A DNA stretch of 64,000 nucleotides, taken from NCBI GenBank assembly GCA_002394685.1, contig DGUP01000063.1, positions 1-64,000 of the forward strand, read 5' to 3'. Of this stretch, positions 53,986 through 62,411 are shown one piece after another. A program made the position numbers and the translations under genes. Every line of letters starts with the position of its first letter. Positions within the stretch are counted from its first letter, which is position 1. The notes under the pieces are model-generated. The model did no database searches and was not told the origin of the DNA. It worked only from the letters and a program-made list of their open reading frames with translations. The stretch is from Treponema sp. UBA4307. Lineage in GTDB: Bacteria > Spirochaetota > Spirochaetia > Treponematales > Treponemataceae.

Positions 53986-54027
53986 AAAATACAATTTAAA
54001 AATTTAAAAGAAGTTAAGGAGCTGTAT

Positions 54028-54165
54028 ATGTCTGACAACTTTCAATCAATTTCTGGAATTCATCATACTGCTGCAAAAGTTTTTATATTCAAACTTCCGT
54101 TTATAATAAAAAAAGATCGCCTGCCCGGAAGTATAAGCGGTCAGATTATCAAATTCTTATTCTGA
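54028..54165 (+). CDS. Possible short peptide gene
   Basis: 45 codons starting MSDNFQSISGIHH and ending IIKFLF, behind a good AAGGAG site. No domain. It is the only coding signal in the 339 bases between the DUF4846 gene and the SH3 gene at 54325; the rest of that stretch holds only a possible promoter. Confidence 0.3.
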   Translation: MSDNFQSISGIHHTAAKVFIFKLPFIIKKDRLPGSISGQIIKFLF

Positions 54166-54208
54166 TTGTATCGCATTTATTTTACCGGATATTGGTCAAA
54201 AGATTCTG

Positions 54209-54237
54209 TTGACTTTTCTGAAATCAGCAAATAGAGT
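54209..54237 (+). promoter_or_regulatory. Possible promoter upstream of SH3 gene
   Basis: TTGACT (54209-54214), 17-base spacer, TAGAGT (54232-54237). An AAGGAGG follows at 54240 but with no start codon nearby. Confidence 0.4.
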
Positions 54238-54324
54238 TTTAAGGAGGAATATTTTATTTAAAAATCGGTCTGGTGACTTGTGACTGTTTTCCTTGCCTGA
54301 AAAAAAATATCGACTGGAGAAAAA

Positions 54325-54774
54325 ATGAAGAAAAAGTTACTGATATTATTTATGCTGTTTTCCATTGCAAATGTTTATGCACAGAAGGTTTATCACGACG
54401 GAATGCTCGCTCGAAATCAGAAATGTTTGATTATAGACAATAATATTAATGTTCGTTCCAGCCCTTCTACCAGTGCAAAAAAACTTTATAAAGTTGATGC
54501 AGGAGATGAAGTTACAATCCTTGAAAGATGTACTGAAGAAATGTTTGTTGAAGGTGCGTGGGCCAACTGGTATAAAATCACCTGCTGGCAGGGTGAAGGA
54601 TATATTCTTGGCCGCTGGATGACTTCAATATATAAGGACTGTGATTTACAGTATGGTTATGCAAAAAATGATTATATTGCATGTCAGTTTTTCTTTAGAG
54701 AAAATGGCAATTATGGATTTGATTCCGGGGAATATATTGGCGAAGATATATTTTTCATTCGACAAAAAAAGTAA
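54325..54774 (+). CDS. Exported SH3 domain protein, first frame of a split gene
   Basis: 149 residues: signal peptide ending VYA, then an SH3 domain (INVRSSPSTSAKKLYKV, WANWYKITCWQGEGYILGRWM). It stops at TAA just after A-AAA-AAG (54765-54771). Shifting one base back at that heptamer continues the reading frame without a stop to 55211. The gene is therefore a programmed -1 frameshift candidate, a phase-variable gene, or a recent frameshift mutation. GGAG precedes the ATG. Confidence 0.8.
   Translation: MKKKLLILFMLFSIANVYAQKVYHDGMLARNQKCLIIDNNINVRSSPSTSAKKLYKVDAGDEVTILERCTEEMFVEGAWANWYKITCWQGEGYILGRWMTSIYKDCDLQYGYAKNDYIACQFFFRENGNYGFDSGEYIGEDIFFIRQKK
54765..54771 (+). promoter_or_regulatory. 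dnaX-type -1 slippery heptamer
   Basis: A-AAA-AAG in zero frame (codons CAA AAA AAG) followed at once by TAA. This is the sequence class that gives the strongest -1 slippage in bacteria. A short GGAA/TTCC hairpin (54781-54793) lies downstream; no strong stimulator is seen. Confidence 0.5.
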
Positions 54775-55211
54775 CAAAACTGGAAGGAATTTCCCTGATT
54801 AAAAATAAAACGTATTCAATACCTTGTACAGAAATACTGATTGAACAAGAAACTGGCCTTAAAACAAAAGAACCTGCTGTAATGTTTATCAGAAACTTCG
54901 GATACGGTGCCGGAGACGTAATTGAATGTAATGTTTGTATTCTCAGCGATGAAAAAATTCTTACTGAAATCTGCAGTGTAAGTGCTTTCTGGGAAGTGCC
55001 TGCCTTTAAGAACTTTGAAGTAATTTTTCCAGATGTTTCATTTGATGTTTACAATAAAAAATGGCAGAGTCTGGATTTGCTTGAAAGAGGAAAATCAAAT
55101 GAAATAATTCTTATATGCAAAGATCAGGAAGTAGATTACAGCGGTAATGTTATAAAGTCTACTGAAAAGAAAGAAGTATTTTACTGGAATGGAACAACTG
55201 CAGCAAAGTGA
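54771..55211 (+). other. Minus-one frame continuation of the SH3 gene
   Basis: Open from the slippery site to a TGA at 55211, about 146 codons (VTKLEGISLIKNKTYS onward). The first in-frame ATG is at 54882 and has no ribosome binding site, so independent translation is unlikely. The content (IRNFGYGAGDVIECNV, WNGTTAAK) is protein-like and matches an exported beta-rich domain. Read with the first frame, it would make a product of about 294 residues, close to its neighbours in size. Confidence 0.6.
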
Positions 55212-55278
55212 TAGAAATAAGATTAATGCCTTCTGACTATTCTACATGAGTCTGTACATTTAGAATCGGATTACATAG

Positions 55279-55330
55279 AAGCCCCTGAATGAAGTGTGAA
55301 ATCATTTGTACTTCAGAAAAGGGGCTTTTT
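55279..55330 (+). terminator. Terminator after split SH3 gene
   Basis: AAGCCCCT and AGGGGCTT arms with inner CTGAATGAAGT/ACTTCAG pairing and a T-run. Confidence 0.8.
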
Positions 55331-55456
55331 AAGTTTAAAGATTCTTGTAATCCACTTGAAAATCATTGTAAAATCGTGAAAATAGAGAAGATTTTTTTTT
55401 ATAGCTCAGGCAGTGTAATTTCTGGGCTTACAAACGATATTTTTTAGGTGTATGAA

Positions 55457-57409
55457 ATGATAAAAGTGAATTCTGTAGTCCTTTACAAAAATTCTGCTGC
55501 GATTATTTTGAATGTGCAGCCATCACAAAAATTTGAAATTAAATTCAGAACACAGAATGCTACTCAGACAAAAGCTGCTGTTTATTCCACTCAAAGTGTT
55601 CGTCAGAAGGATTTTATTGTTCTTTCAGAAAATCCATGTTCAAGTCTGGAAAGCCTGCTGAAATTCCAGGAGGAAAATTCTCCAAAAGAAGAAGACTCTT
55701 ATAAGCTGGAAACCGAAAATCAACTGGCCCTTTCAATCCGGGAAGCCTGGGAACTTTTAATGAGTGATGAGGAAAGTGCCGGACAGGAAATTTCTTTTGA
55801 AGAACTGGTTTCTCTCTTCAGGGGAGATTTGCAGGCAGATGAAAGTTACTGTATGTATACTGCCCTCAAAAATACGCTCTACTTTTCTCTTCAGCAGAAA
55901 TCACTTTTAGACGGAAAAATTATTTTCATTCCAAGAACAAAAGATGAAATCAATTCTCTTGTTTCTAAAGCTGAGGAAAAGGGAAAGGAAGCTGAAGTCC
56001 GGAAAGACTTTATTAATCGTCTTAAGAATAAAGAACTTGATCTTCCAGGGGATTCAAAATTCATGGGGGATGTGGAAGCCCTTGCTTTGGGAAAAACTGA
56101 CAGAAGCAAAACTTTACACGAAGCAGGTTTTGCTGAGACTCCGGAAAATGCCCACAAAATTCTTTTGCAGACAGGCCTTTGGGACATAACAAGAAATCCT
56201 TTCCCAATCCGCTGGGGACTTTCAATGCAGTCGGCTCAGGAAGGTCTTGCATCTCCACCGGAAGAAGAAAGGCTTTTAGTAGAAGGTGAATCTTATGCAA
56301 TCGACAATGCTTATTCAACTGACCCTGATGATGCTGTAATGTTTGATGGAAAATATCTCTGGGTTCACATTGCAGATCCTGCAAGTACAGTTATGCCTGA
56401 TTCTTCCATTGATAAAACTGCCCGGCAGAGGGGAGCTACTCTTTATATTCCGGAAGGGGCCGCCCGTATGCTGGCAGAAAATTGCCTTGCAGATTATGCC
56501 CTTGGCCTGAGTGAAATCAGTAATGCTTTAAGTTTCCGTCTTCTTCTGGATGAAAAGGCTGAAATTAAGGAATGCTGCGTGTTTAAAACAAGAGTAAAAG
56601 TTATCCGCTACACCTACGAACAGGCAGACGAATTAAAAGAATCTCCTCAGCTTAAAGCGCTTTTTGAAATTGCAGAAAAAAATATTGCTAAAAGAGAAAA
56701 GAGTGGATCTGTTCAAATTGACCTGCCGGAAGTTCATATTTCTGTTGACAGTGAAAGTAAAAAGGTTTCAATCACTTCTGACAAACACTATTCCAGTCAG
56801 GACATGGTAAGGGAGATGATGCTGCTTGCAGGGGAAGGAGCCGCAAAATTTGCATTTAAGAACAATATTCCATTTCCTTTTGTTTCTCAGGAAGCTCCAG
56901 ACATTCCAAAAGATGTTCCTGAAGGTCTGGCCGGTGAATTCAGAATTGTAAGATGCATGCACAGAAGAAATGTGGGGGTTACTCCTGCAATGCACTGTGG
57001 ACTTGGACTTAATATGTATTCTCAGGTAACAAGTCCTCTCCGCCGTTACTCAGATTTAATTGCCCATCAGCAGTTGAGAGCCTACATTGACGGCAGACCT
57101 CTTCTTGACAAGGACACTATGCTCATGCGTATTTCTGAAGGGGATGCTGGTGCCATGGCTGCACGTAAGGCTGAAAGAAAAAGCGACATGCACTGGACTT
57201 TAGTTTATCTTCTTCAAAATCCTAATTGGACAGGCCAGGCTGTTCTTATTGATAACACAGGTAACAGAGGACTTCAGTTTTACATTCCTTCACTGGATCA
57301 GCAGTTCTATCTTAATACAAGTAAAGAATTAAACCTGAATGAAGAAATAACAGTGAAAGCCTGCAATATAGATATTGCCGAGCAGAAAGTTGATTTTGTA
57401 ATGATTTAA
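55457..57409 (+). CDS. RNase II family exoribonuclease
   Basis: About 650 residues. The RNB domain runs from about 280 with the Asp cluster AYSTDPDDAVMFD, IADPASTVMP, and a C-terminal TSPLRRYSDLIAHQQL. The N-terminal cold-shock parts are weak and the C-terminal S1 region is short, so it is smaller than RNase R (about 800) and nearer RNase II. It degrades RNA 3' to 5'. The ATG at 55457 follows AGGTG; a GTG three codons earlier is less likely. Confidence 0.9.
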   Translation: MIKVNSVVLYKNSAAIILNVQPSQKFEIKFRTQNATQTKAAVYSTQSVRQKDFIVLSENPCSSLESLLKFQEENSPKEEDSYKLETENQLALSIREAWELLMSDEESAGQEISFEELVSLFRGDLQADESYCMYTALKNTLYFSLQQKSLLDGKIIFIPRTKDEINSLVSKAEEKGKEAEVRKDFINRLKNKELDLPGDSKFMGDVEALALGKTDRSKTLHEAGFAETPENAHKILLQTGLWDITRNPFPIRWGLSMQSAQEGLASPPEEERLLVEGESYAIDNAYSTDPDDAVMFDGKYLWVHIADPASTVMPDSSIDKTARQRGATLYIPEGAARMLAENCLADYALGLSEISNALSFRLLLDEKAEIKECCVFKTRVKVIRYTYEQADELKESPQLKALFEIAEKNIAKREKSGSVQIDLPEVHISVDSESKKVSITSDKHYSSQDMVREMMLLAGEGAAKFAFKNNIPFPFVSQEAPDIPKDVPEGLAGEFRIVRCMHRRNVGVTPAMHCGLGLNMYSQVTSPLRRYSDLIAHQQLRAYIDGRPLLDKDTMLMRISEGDAGAMAARKAERKSDMHWTLVYLLQNPNWTGQAVLIDNTGNRGLQFYIPSLDQQFYLNTSKELNLNEEITVKACNIDIAEQKVDFVMI

Positions 57410-57435
57410 TTTTTTTTTAATAAAAAGGAAGATAT

Positions 57436-58320
57436 ATGAAAAAATTATTGTTTTGTATTTTGACTTTGATGGTTTCTCTTGCTGCTTTTTCAACAGATTA
57501 TTCTGCCTTGAAATTCAGATTCACGGAGAATGTGGATGCTTTTCAGGGTAATGTTCCTGAAGGATATGAAAAACTTACTCTTTATAATGATTTGGAAAAG
57601 ATAGAACTTCTTGCAGAAAAGGAGATAGTTCTTGACGGTTCTTATATAGAAAAAATCTCTATTAGAGAAGATGATTTTGTTCCACAATATTATCAGCTGA
57701 ACATAACATTTAATGAAGAAGGTGCATATCTTTTTGGATACATAACCAATGCAAATATTGGCAGACATCTTCTTGCTCAGGTTGATAGTAAAATGCTCTT
57801 CAATGCCAGAATAATGATGGCTATCTATGGTGGAGAAGTGGCTGTTTCCGGATTGCTGGATTTGGAAATTGTAGAATTTTTTATCGAAAATTTTCAGACA
57901 GAATGTAATATTAATCCATCAGTTGCTGACGTAGAGTATTCAGATATAAACAGCTTTGATGAAAAGTCCACTGTAAACATAAAAAATCAGGCAAAAGTCG
58001 CAGAAGCATTTATCTACTACTACATCAGGAATAATCCGGAGTGGGAAAAATATGTTTACGAAGGGGATGAATCCTATCATTCAAACTTAATCAGCATACT
58101 TCAGGATAAAAGAAATGGTTATGAAAATCTGGAAGATTACAAGGTTTCTGTACAGATAGTATCAAAGTCATTCAAACGTCCACCAATTTTTTTATTCAGA
58201 GGTAAAAGTGCCCTTCCTGTAGTAATACTGGTTAAATTCGAAAAAGAGGATAATAAATGCATAAAACGGCTTAATCTTCTTGTAGACAAGAAGGGCCGTT
58301 ATTATGTAACCGGGTTCTAA
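57436..58320 (+). CDS. Exported protein with SecD-head-like domain
   Basis: 294 residues with a signal peptide ending AAFS. Residues of about 72-150 (YQLNITFNEEGAYLFGYITNANIGR, then LLAQVDSKMLFNARI and IYGGEVAVSGL) match the P1 head subdomain pattern of SecD, but the protein has no membrane segments. The C-terminal half is unassigned. It is therefore an orphan head-type domain exported on its own. AAGGA precedes the ATG. Its end overlaps the convergent metallo-hydrolase gene by 4 bases. Confidence 0.7.
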   Translation: MKKLLFCILTLMVSLAAFSTDYSALKFRFTENVDAFQGNVPEGYEKLTLYNDLEKIELLAEKEIVLDGSYIEKISIREDDFVPQYYQLNITFNEEGAYLFGYITNANIGRHLLAQVDSKMLFNARIMMAIYGGEVAVSGLLDLEIVEFFIENFQTECNINPSVADVEYSDINSFDEKSTVNIKNQAKVAEAFIYYYIRNNPEWEKYVYEGDESYHSNLISILQDKRNGYENLEDYKVSVQIVSKSFKRPPIFLFRGKSALPVVILVKFEKEDNKCIKRLNLLVDKKGRYYVTGF

Positions 58321-59096
58321 GATTTGTCATTCTCTTTCGGTGTGTAGCAGATTACACTGTGCAGCTGACTGTAGTGCTTGTCCGGATTAAGTTTAAAGTG
58401 ATGCTGCTTACCAATTCCTCCGAACCAGTGATAGTCTTCATCTTCTCCTGTCTTTCCCTGGGCAATTTCCAGGGCGCCTTGTCTCATGCAGGGCAGGAGG
58501 GAAATGTCATCAAAATCCCTGGCATGGCCGTGAAGGATAAAATCTGCTTCTTTTTCCAGGAACATTATTCTGTCCAGATTTTTTACCAGCTCTTCCATTG
58601 GAGGACAACCGTCTAACTGCATCCAGAGATGATGGTTAATGGAATCACCTGTAAACAAAAGCCTTTCTTCCTTTAAGAGAAGTAAAATTCCACCTCTGGT
58701 ATGGCCGGGCAGGTTGTAGATTTCAAGATTTCTGCCTCCCAGCTCCAGAACATCCCCTTCCTGAATAGGCTTGTAGGGTGGAAAATGCAGCCCCTCTTTA
58801 TTAAATTCAGGATTGTCCGTGAAAGTTGCAGCCAGTTCATAGTCAGATGGATTCATATAAACTTCATCAAAAAAAACATTGCCGAAAATGTGGTCAGGAT
58901 GACCATGAGTGTTTACCACCAAAAGTTCTCTGTCAGTTAATTTGCTTACAACTTCTTTCAGATTAGTGTAGCCGTTCATTGTGTCGATGAGGCAGGCCTT
59001 ATTTTTTCCAATAACCAGGTAGCCTGTTGATTCGTGGGCTTCATCCAGAAGATAAATGCCCTGACGTAATTGTTTTATAAATAGTTCTTTTTCCAT
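58317..59096 (-). CDS. Metallo-beta-lactamase fold hydrolase
   Basis: The metal site is NTHGHPDH (HxHxDH), with further ligands in LPGHTRGG, FTGDSINHH and LHGHARDF. About 259 residues from the ATG at 59096, behind GAGGG. A longer reading from 59207 exists, but it would overlap the lysC promoter region. The substrate is not set: glyoxalase II-like and general hydrolases share this layout. It runs divergently from lysC. Confidence 0.85.
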   Translation of the reverse strand: MEKELFIKQLRQGIYLLDEAHESTGYLVIGKNKACLIDTMNGYTNLKEVVSKLTDRELLVVNTHGHPDHIFGNVFFDEVYMNPSDYELAATFTDNPEFNKEGLHFPPYKPIQEGDVLELGGRNLEIYNLPGHTRGGILLLLKEERLLFTGDSINHHLWMQLDGCPPMEELVKNLDRIMFLEKEADFILHGHARDFDDISLLPCMRQGALEIAQGKTGEDEDYHWFGGIGKQHHFKLNPDKHYSQLHSVICYTPKENDKS

Positions 59097-59174
59097 GCCC
59101 TCATTATCTGTTTTCATAAAAAAAGAATCAACATATATTTCTTTTCCTTCATCAATGAAGTGCAAACAATTCAT

Positions 59175-59203
59175 TTGAATAAAAATACAAGTTTTTGTAT
59201 AAT
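59175..59203 (+). promoter_or_regulatory. lysC promoter, nearly leaderless
   Basis: TTGAAT (59175-59180), 17-base spacer, TATAAT (59198-59203). Transcription would start three to four bases before the ATG at 59214. Confidence 0.7.
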
Positions 59204-59213
59204 CCACTTCATT

Positions 59214-60539
59214 ATGATAGTAATGAAATTTGGCGGAAGCTCAGTAGCAAATGCGGAACGTATTAAACACGTTGCATCAATTATTCAGAATTACCAGAAT
59301 GACAGACCTATTGTTGTTTTAAGTGCAATGGGTGATACCACTGATCATTTACTGGATGCTGCAGATCTGGCTGTAAAAGGAACAGTTGACATTCAGAAAG
59401 TTGAAAAACTTCACTTTGACACAGCAAAAGAGCTTGGAATTGAAGTTCCTGCAATAAAAGATCTTCTTGATGAATTAAAAACTCTTCTTACCGGCATCAG
59501 TATGCTGAAAGAACTGACTAAACGCACCCGGGACTATCTGGTTTCTTTTGGTGAAAGAATGTCTGTGCGTATGATGAGCGCATATCTTAATAAGGAAAAA
59601 ACTCCTGCAAAGTTTTATGATGCCTGGGATATAGGAATGGTTAGTGATTCCAATTATATGTCTGCTGAATTACTGGATGAAGTCTGGGACAATATTCCAA
59701 AGGCTCTTGGAGATTATAAATCCGGCAGCCAGAAAGAAATTCCAATTGTAACCGGTTTCATTGCAAAGGATAAAAAAGGAATAATTACAACTCTGGGAAG
59801 AGGCGGCAGTGATTTAAGTGCTACAATGATTGGTGCTGCCTTAGGTGCTGATGAAATTCAGACATGGAAGGATGTGGATGGTATTATGACAACAGATCCT
59901 CGCCTGGTTAAAGAGGCCCGCTCTGTTCCGGAAGTAACATATGAGGAAGCTCAGGAACTTGCAATGTTTGGCGCTCAGGTTCTTCATCCCCGTTCAATGA
60001 TTCCATGCCGTAAAACAGGCACTCCTGTTCGTGTAAAGAATTCTTACAATATTTCAAGTCAGGGCACAAAGATTGTAGAAAAACATTCTGGTGCAACTCC
60101 TCTGGTAACTGCAATCACCAGTGTAAAAAACATTAATCTTATTGATATTGAGTCAAGCCGTATGCTTGGAGCCTGCGGTTTCCTTGCACATGTATTCAAT
60201 CAGTTCCTGAAATGGAATATTTCAGTAGATGTAATTGCAACTTCAGAAGTATCCGTTTCTTTAACTGTAAGCGGCAAAACAGATTTAACTGGTCTTATTG
60301 AGGATTTACAGAAAGCGGCTGAAGTAAATGTTAAGAAAGATAAGGCAATCGTAACAATTATTTGTGACGCTAAACATTCCAGTGCAATTCTCAGTCGTGC
60401 CTTTTCTGCCCTGGAAAAAGAAGGTATTAATGTACAGATGATTTCACAGGGTGCTTCAAAAGTTAATATTTCTGTAATTGTGGACAGCGCTGAAACTGAC
60501 AAAACTGTTCAGGTTCTTCACCGGGCTCTTTTCAGCTGA
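59214..60539 (+). CDS. lysC: Aspartate kinase
   Basis: 441 residues starting MIVMKFGGSSVANAERI. The kinase fold has TLGRGGSDLSATMIGAALGAD and WKDVDGIMTTDPRLV, and two ACT domains for feedback lie at the end (VTAITSVKNINLI, then TIICDAKHSSAILSRAF). It phosphorylates aspartate at the start of the lysine, DAP, threonine and methionine pathways. The ATG at 59214 is set by the promoter just before it, which excludes a longer frame from 59160. dapB follows 26 bases later. Confidence 0.95.
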   Translation: MIVMKFGGSSVANAERIKHVASIIQNYQNDRPIVVLSAMGDTTDHLLDAADLAVKGTVDIQKVEKLHFDTAKELGIEVPAIKDLLDELKTLLTGISMLKELTKRTRDYLVSFGERMSVRMMSAYLNKEKTPAKFYDAWDIGMVSDSNYMSAELLDEVWDNIPKALGDYKSGSQKEIPIVTGFIAKDKKGIITTLGRGGSDLSATMIGAALGADEIQTWKDVDGIMTTDPRLVKEARSVPEVTYEEAQELAMFGAQVLHPRSMIPCRKTGTPVRVKNSYNISSQGTKIVEKHSGATPLVTAITSVKNINLIDIESSRMLGACGFLAHVFNQFLKWNISVDVIATSEVSVSLTVSGKTDLTGLIEDLQKAAEVNVKKDKAIVTIICDAKHSSAILSRAFSALEKEGINVQMISQGASKVNISVIVDSAETDKTVQVLHRALFS

Positions 60540-60565
60540 TAGTCTACTGATAGGAGGATTTGTTT

Positions 60566-61345
60566 ATGAAGATTGCATTAGTTGGTTATGGTAAAATGGG
60601 ACATATGCTGGAATCTACAGCTTTGTCTTTTGGTCATCAGGTTGTTGTCACAGTTGATCCAATCGCTCCAGATGCTAAAGTAAAAGTTTCAGCGGGGGAC
60701 GGAGACGCTCTTGCAAAAGCCGTAAAAGATAGTGGTGCAGAAGGAATCATTGAATTTACTCATCCTTCTGCAGTAATGGGCAATATTAATGCGCTTCTTC
60801 CTCTTGGTCTGCCTATGGTTGTTGGAACTACCGGCTGGACAGATAAGGTTGAAGAAGTAAAGGCTCTTGCTGCCCGTACCAATGGTACAATCATGCATAG
60901 CGCAAATTTTTCAATTGGTGTTAATCTTTTTTACAAAATTGTAGAAGAAGCTGCCAGACTTGTAAGTAATTTTGATGAATATGATGCTGCTGTCTGGGAA
61001 ATGCACCACAATCAGAAAGCTGATTCTCCAAGCGGTACTGCTCTTGATATTGCACGTCACCTTATGGCCGGAGATAAGCGCAAGACACAAATTGTAACAG
61101 ATGCGTTCCATTCAAAACCTGAACCAAATCAGCTTCATGTTTCTTCTACAAGGTGCGGTTCTGTTCCTGGTACACATACCGTATTCTTTGATTCAAATGC
61201 AGATACAATTGAATTGACACATACAGCAAGAAGCCGTCAGGGATTTGCAAACGGGGCCGTTCATTCACTGGAGCGCTTAAAGAATTATCTTGATTCTGGA
61301 AAGCTTCAGCCTGGTAATTTGTATGGCTTTAACGACTTGTTCTAA
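60566..61345 (+). CDS. dapB: 4-hydroxy-tetrahydrodipicolinate reductase
   Basis: 259 residues with the NAD(P) loop VGYGKMGHM, EFTHPSAVMGN, VVGTTGW, NFSIGVNLFYK and the catalytic region MHHNQKADSPSGTAL. It reduces the DapA product in the diaminopimelate route for lysine and peptidoglycan. The ATG at 60566 follows AGGAGG by eight bases; a TTG two codons earlier overlaps that site. Co-transcribed with lysC. Confidence 0.96.
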   Translation: MKIALVGYGKMGHMLESTALSFGHQVVVTVDPIAPDAKVKVSAGDGDALAKAVKDSGAEGIIEFTHPSAVMGNINALLPLGLPMVVGTTGWTDKVEEVKALAARTNGTIMHSANFSIGVNLFYKIVEEAARLVSNFDEYDAAVWEMHHNQKADSPSGTALDIARHLMAGDKRKTQIVTDAFHSKPEPNQLHVSSTRCGSVPGTHTVFFDSNADTIELTHTARSRQGFANGAVHSLERLKNYLDSGKLQPGNLYGFNDLF

Positions 61346-61384
61346 TTTTTTACAGGTCGCCTGAATTAAATGTTTAATCATCAG

Positions 61385-61423
61385 TCCCTTTTGTCATTAT
61401 ATTGATAAAAGGGATTTTTTTTT
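61385..61423 (+). terminator. Terminator of lysC-dapB
   Basis: TCCCTTTT and AAAAGGGA with a 14-base loop and a run of nine T. Confidence 0.9.
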
Positions 61424-61473
61424 GATAAAGTTGCGCTTAACTTTCAAGGAATTCCTGCCGATATAAAAAAGGT

Positions 61474-62385
61474 ATGAGTGTGTCTTTAGCAAAAAGTAAT
61501 AAACTGATAAAAGTTATCTCATTTATTTTTATTTCACTCTTCTGTTCATTAAGTATGTGGGCAGAACCTTATAAACATGAAGTGAAAAAAGGTGAAACTT
61601 ATTATGGAATAAGCCGCTCTTATGGAATTACCGTTGATCAGCTTTTAAAGGCCAATAATCTTACTTCATCAGATGTGCTGAAAGTTGGTCAAATCCTTAT
61701 AATCCCTGGAAAAAGTGCTCCTGCTGAAACAGTAAAGACAGACTCTGGCAGTAAAGCAGTGGATAGTCCAAAAATCACAACTGGCAGTACAAGCGGCTAC
61801 GACACATATATTGTTCAGAAAGGTGACACCCTCTGGCATATTGCAAGCGTTAACGGATTAAAAGTGGATGAATTAAAACGTATAAACGGAATGTCCGGGG
61901 ACGTGAGCATTAAAATAGGTCAGGAATTAAAAATCCCTTCAAAAAAAGTGGAAAATCCTGCGGTAAATGTTTCCCTTCCTGATTTGCCCTCATCTGATCC
62001 AAGAAAGTATTCTGAAAAAACAGGGGATTCTTCTTTAACCTGGCCTGTAAAAAAGCCTACGGTTACTTACATTAACGGTAAGGTTTCCGGCGTACATTTA
62101 ACTGCTCAGAAAAATGAAAGCGTAACTTCAATCCGCTCTGGAACTGTAATGTATGTTGGAAATTACAGAGGATATGGACAGGTTGTCTTTATTCAGTCTC
62201 CAAGTGATTATATTTATGCATACAGTGGTCTGGGTACAATTAAAGTTAAGAAGGGTGATTATGTTGTCTTTGGTGATGTAATTGGTACTGCTGGAACTGA
62301 CAGCATTAAAGGTACCTCCCAGATCAGTTTAATGGTTTTTCAGAAGTCCAATCCTATTGATCCTGCAAAAGCACCCCGTGGTTAA
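61474..62385 (+). CDS. LysM protein with inactive LytM-like domain
   Basis: 303 residues: signal peptide ending MWA, two LysM repeats (HEVKKGETYYGISRSYGI; YIVQKGDTLWHIASVNGL) that bind peptidoglycan, and a C-terminal M23/LytM fold (SIRSGTVMYVGNYRGYGQVV). The zinc ligands are missing: the HxxxD site reads VHLTAQKN and the HxH reads ISLM. It resembles NlpD/EnvC-type activators of cell-wall amidases rather than a peptidase (inference). It follows the dapB terminator. Confidence 0.88.
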   Translation: MSVSLAKSNKLIKVISFIFISLFCSLSMWAEPYKHEVKKGETYYGISRSYGITVDQLLKANNLTSSDVLKVGQILIIPGKSAPAETVKTDSGSKAVDSPKITTGSTSGYDTYIVQKGDTLWHIASVNGLKVDELKRINGMSGDVSIKIGQELKIPSKKVENPAVNVSLPDLPSSDPRKYSEKTGDSSLTWPVKKPTVTYINGKVSGVHLTAQKNESVTSIRSGTVMYVGNYRGYGQVVFIQSPSDYIYAYSGLGTIKVKKGDYVVFGDVIGTAGTDSIKGTSQISLMVFQKSNPIDPAKAPRG

Positions 62386-62411
62386 GGCGCGGTTAAGGGA
62401 GAAAATTCATC

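Noticed and set aside
54240..54262. Strong AAGGAGG ribosome binding site without a gene
   Set aside because: No ATG, GTG or TTG with an open frame follows at proper spacing; perhaps a remnant or chance.
59100..59214. Lysine riboswitch upstream of lysC
   Set aside because: The promoter lies within 12 bases of the start codon, so no leader exists to hold an aptamer.
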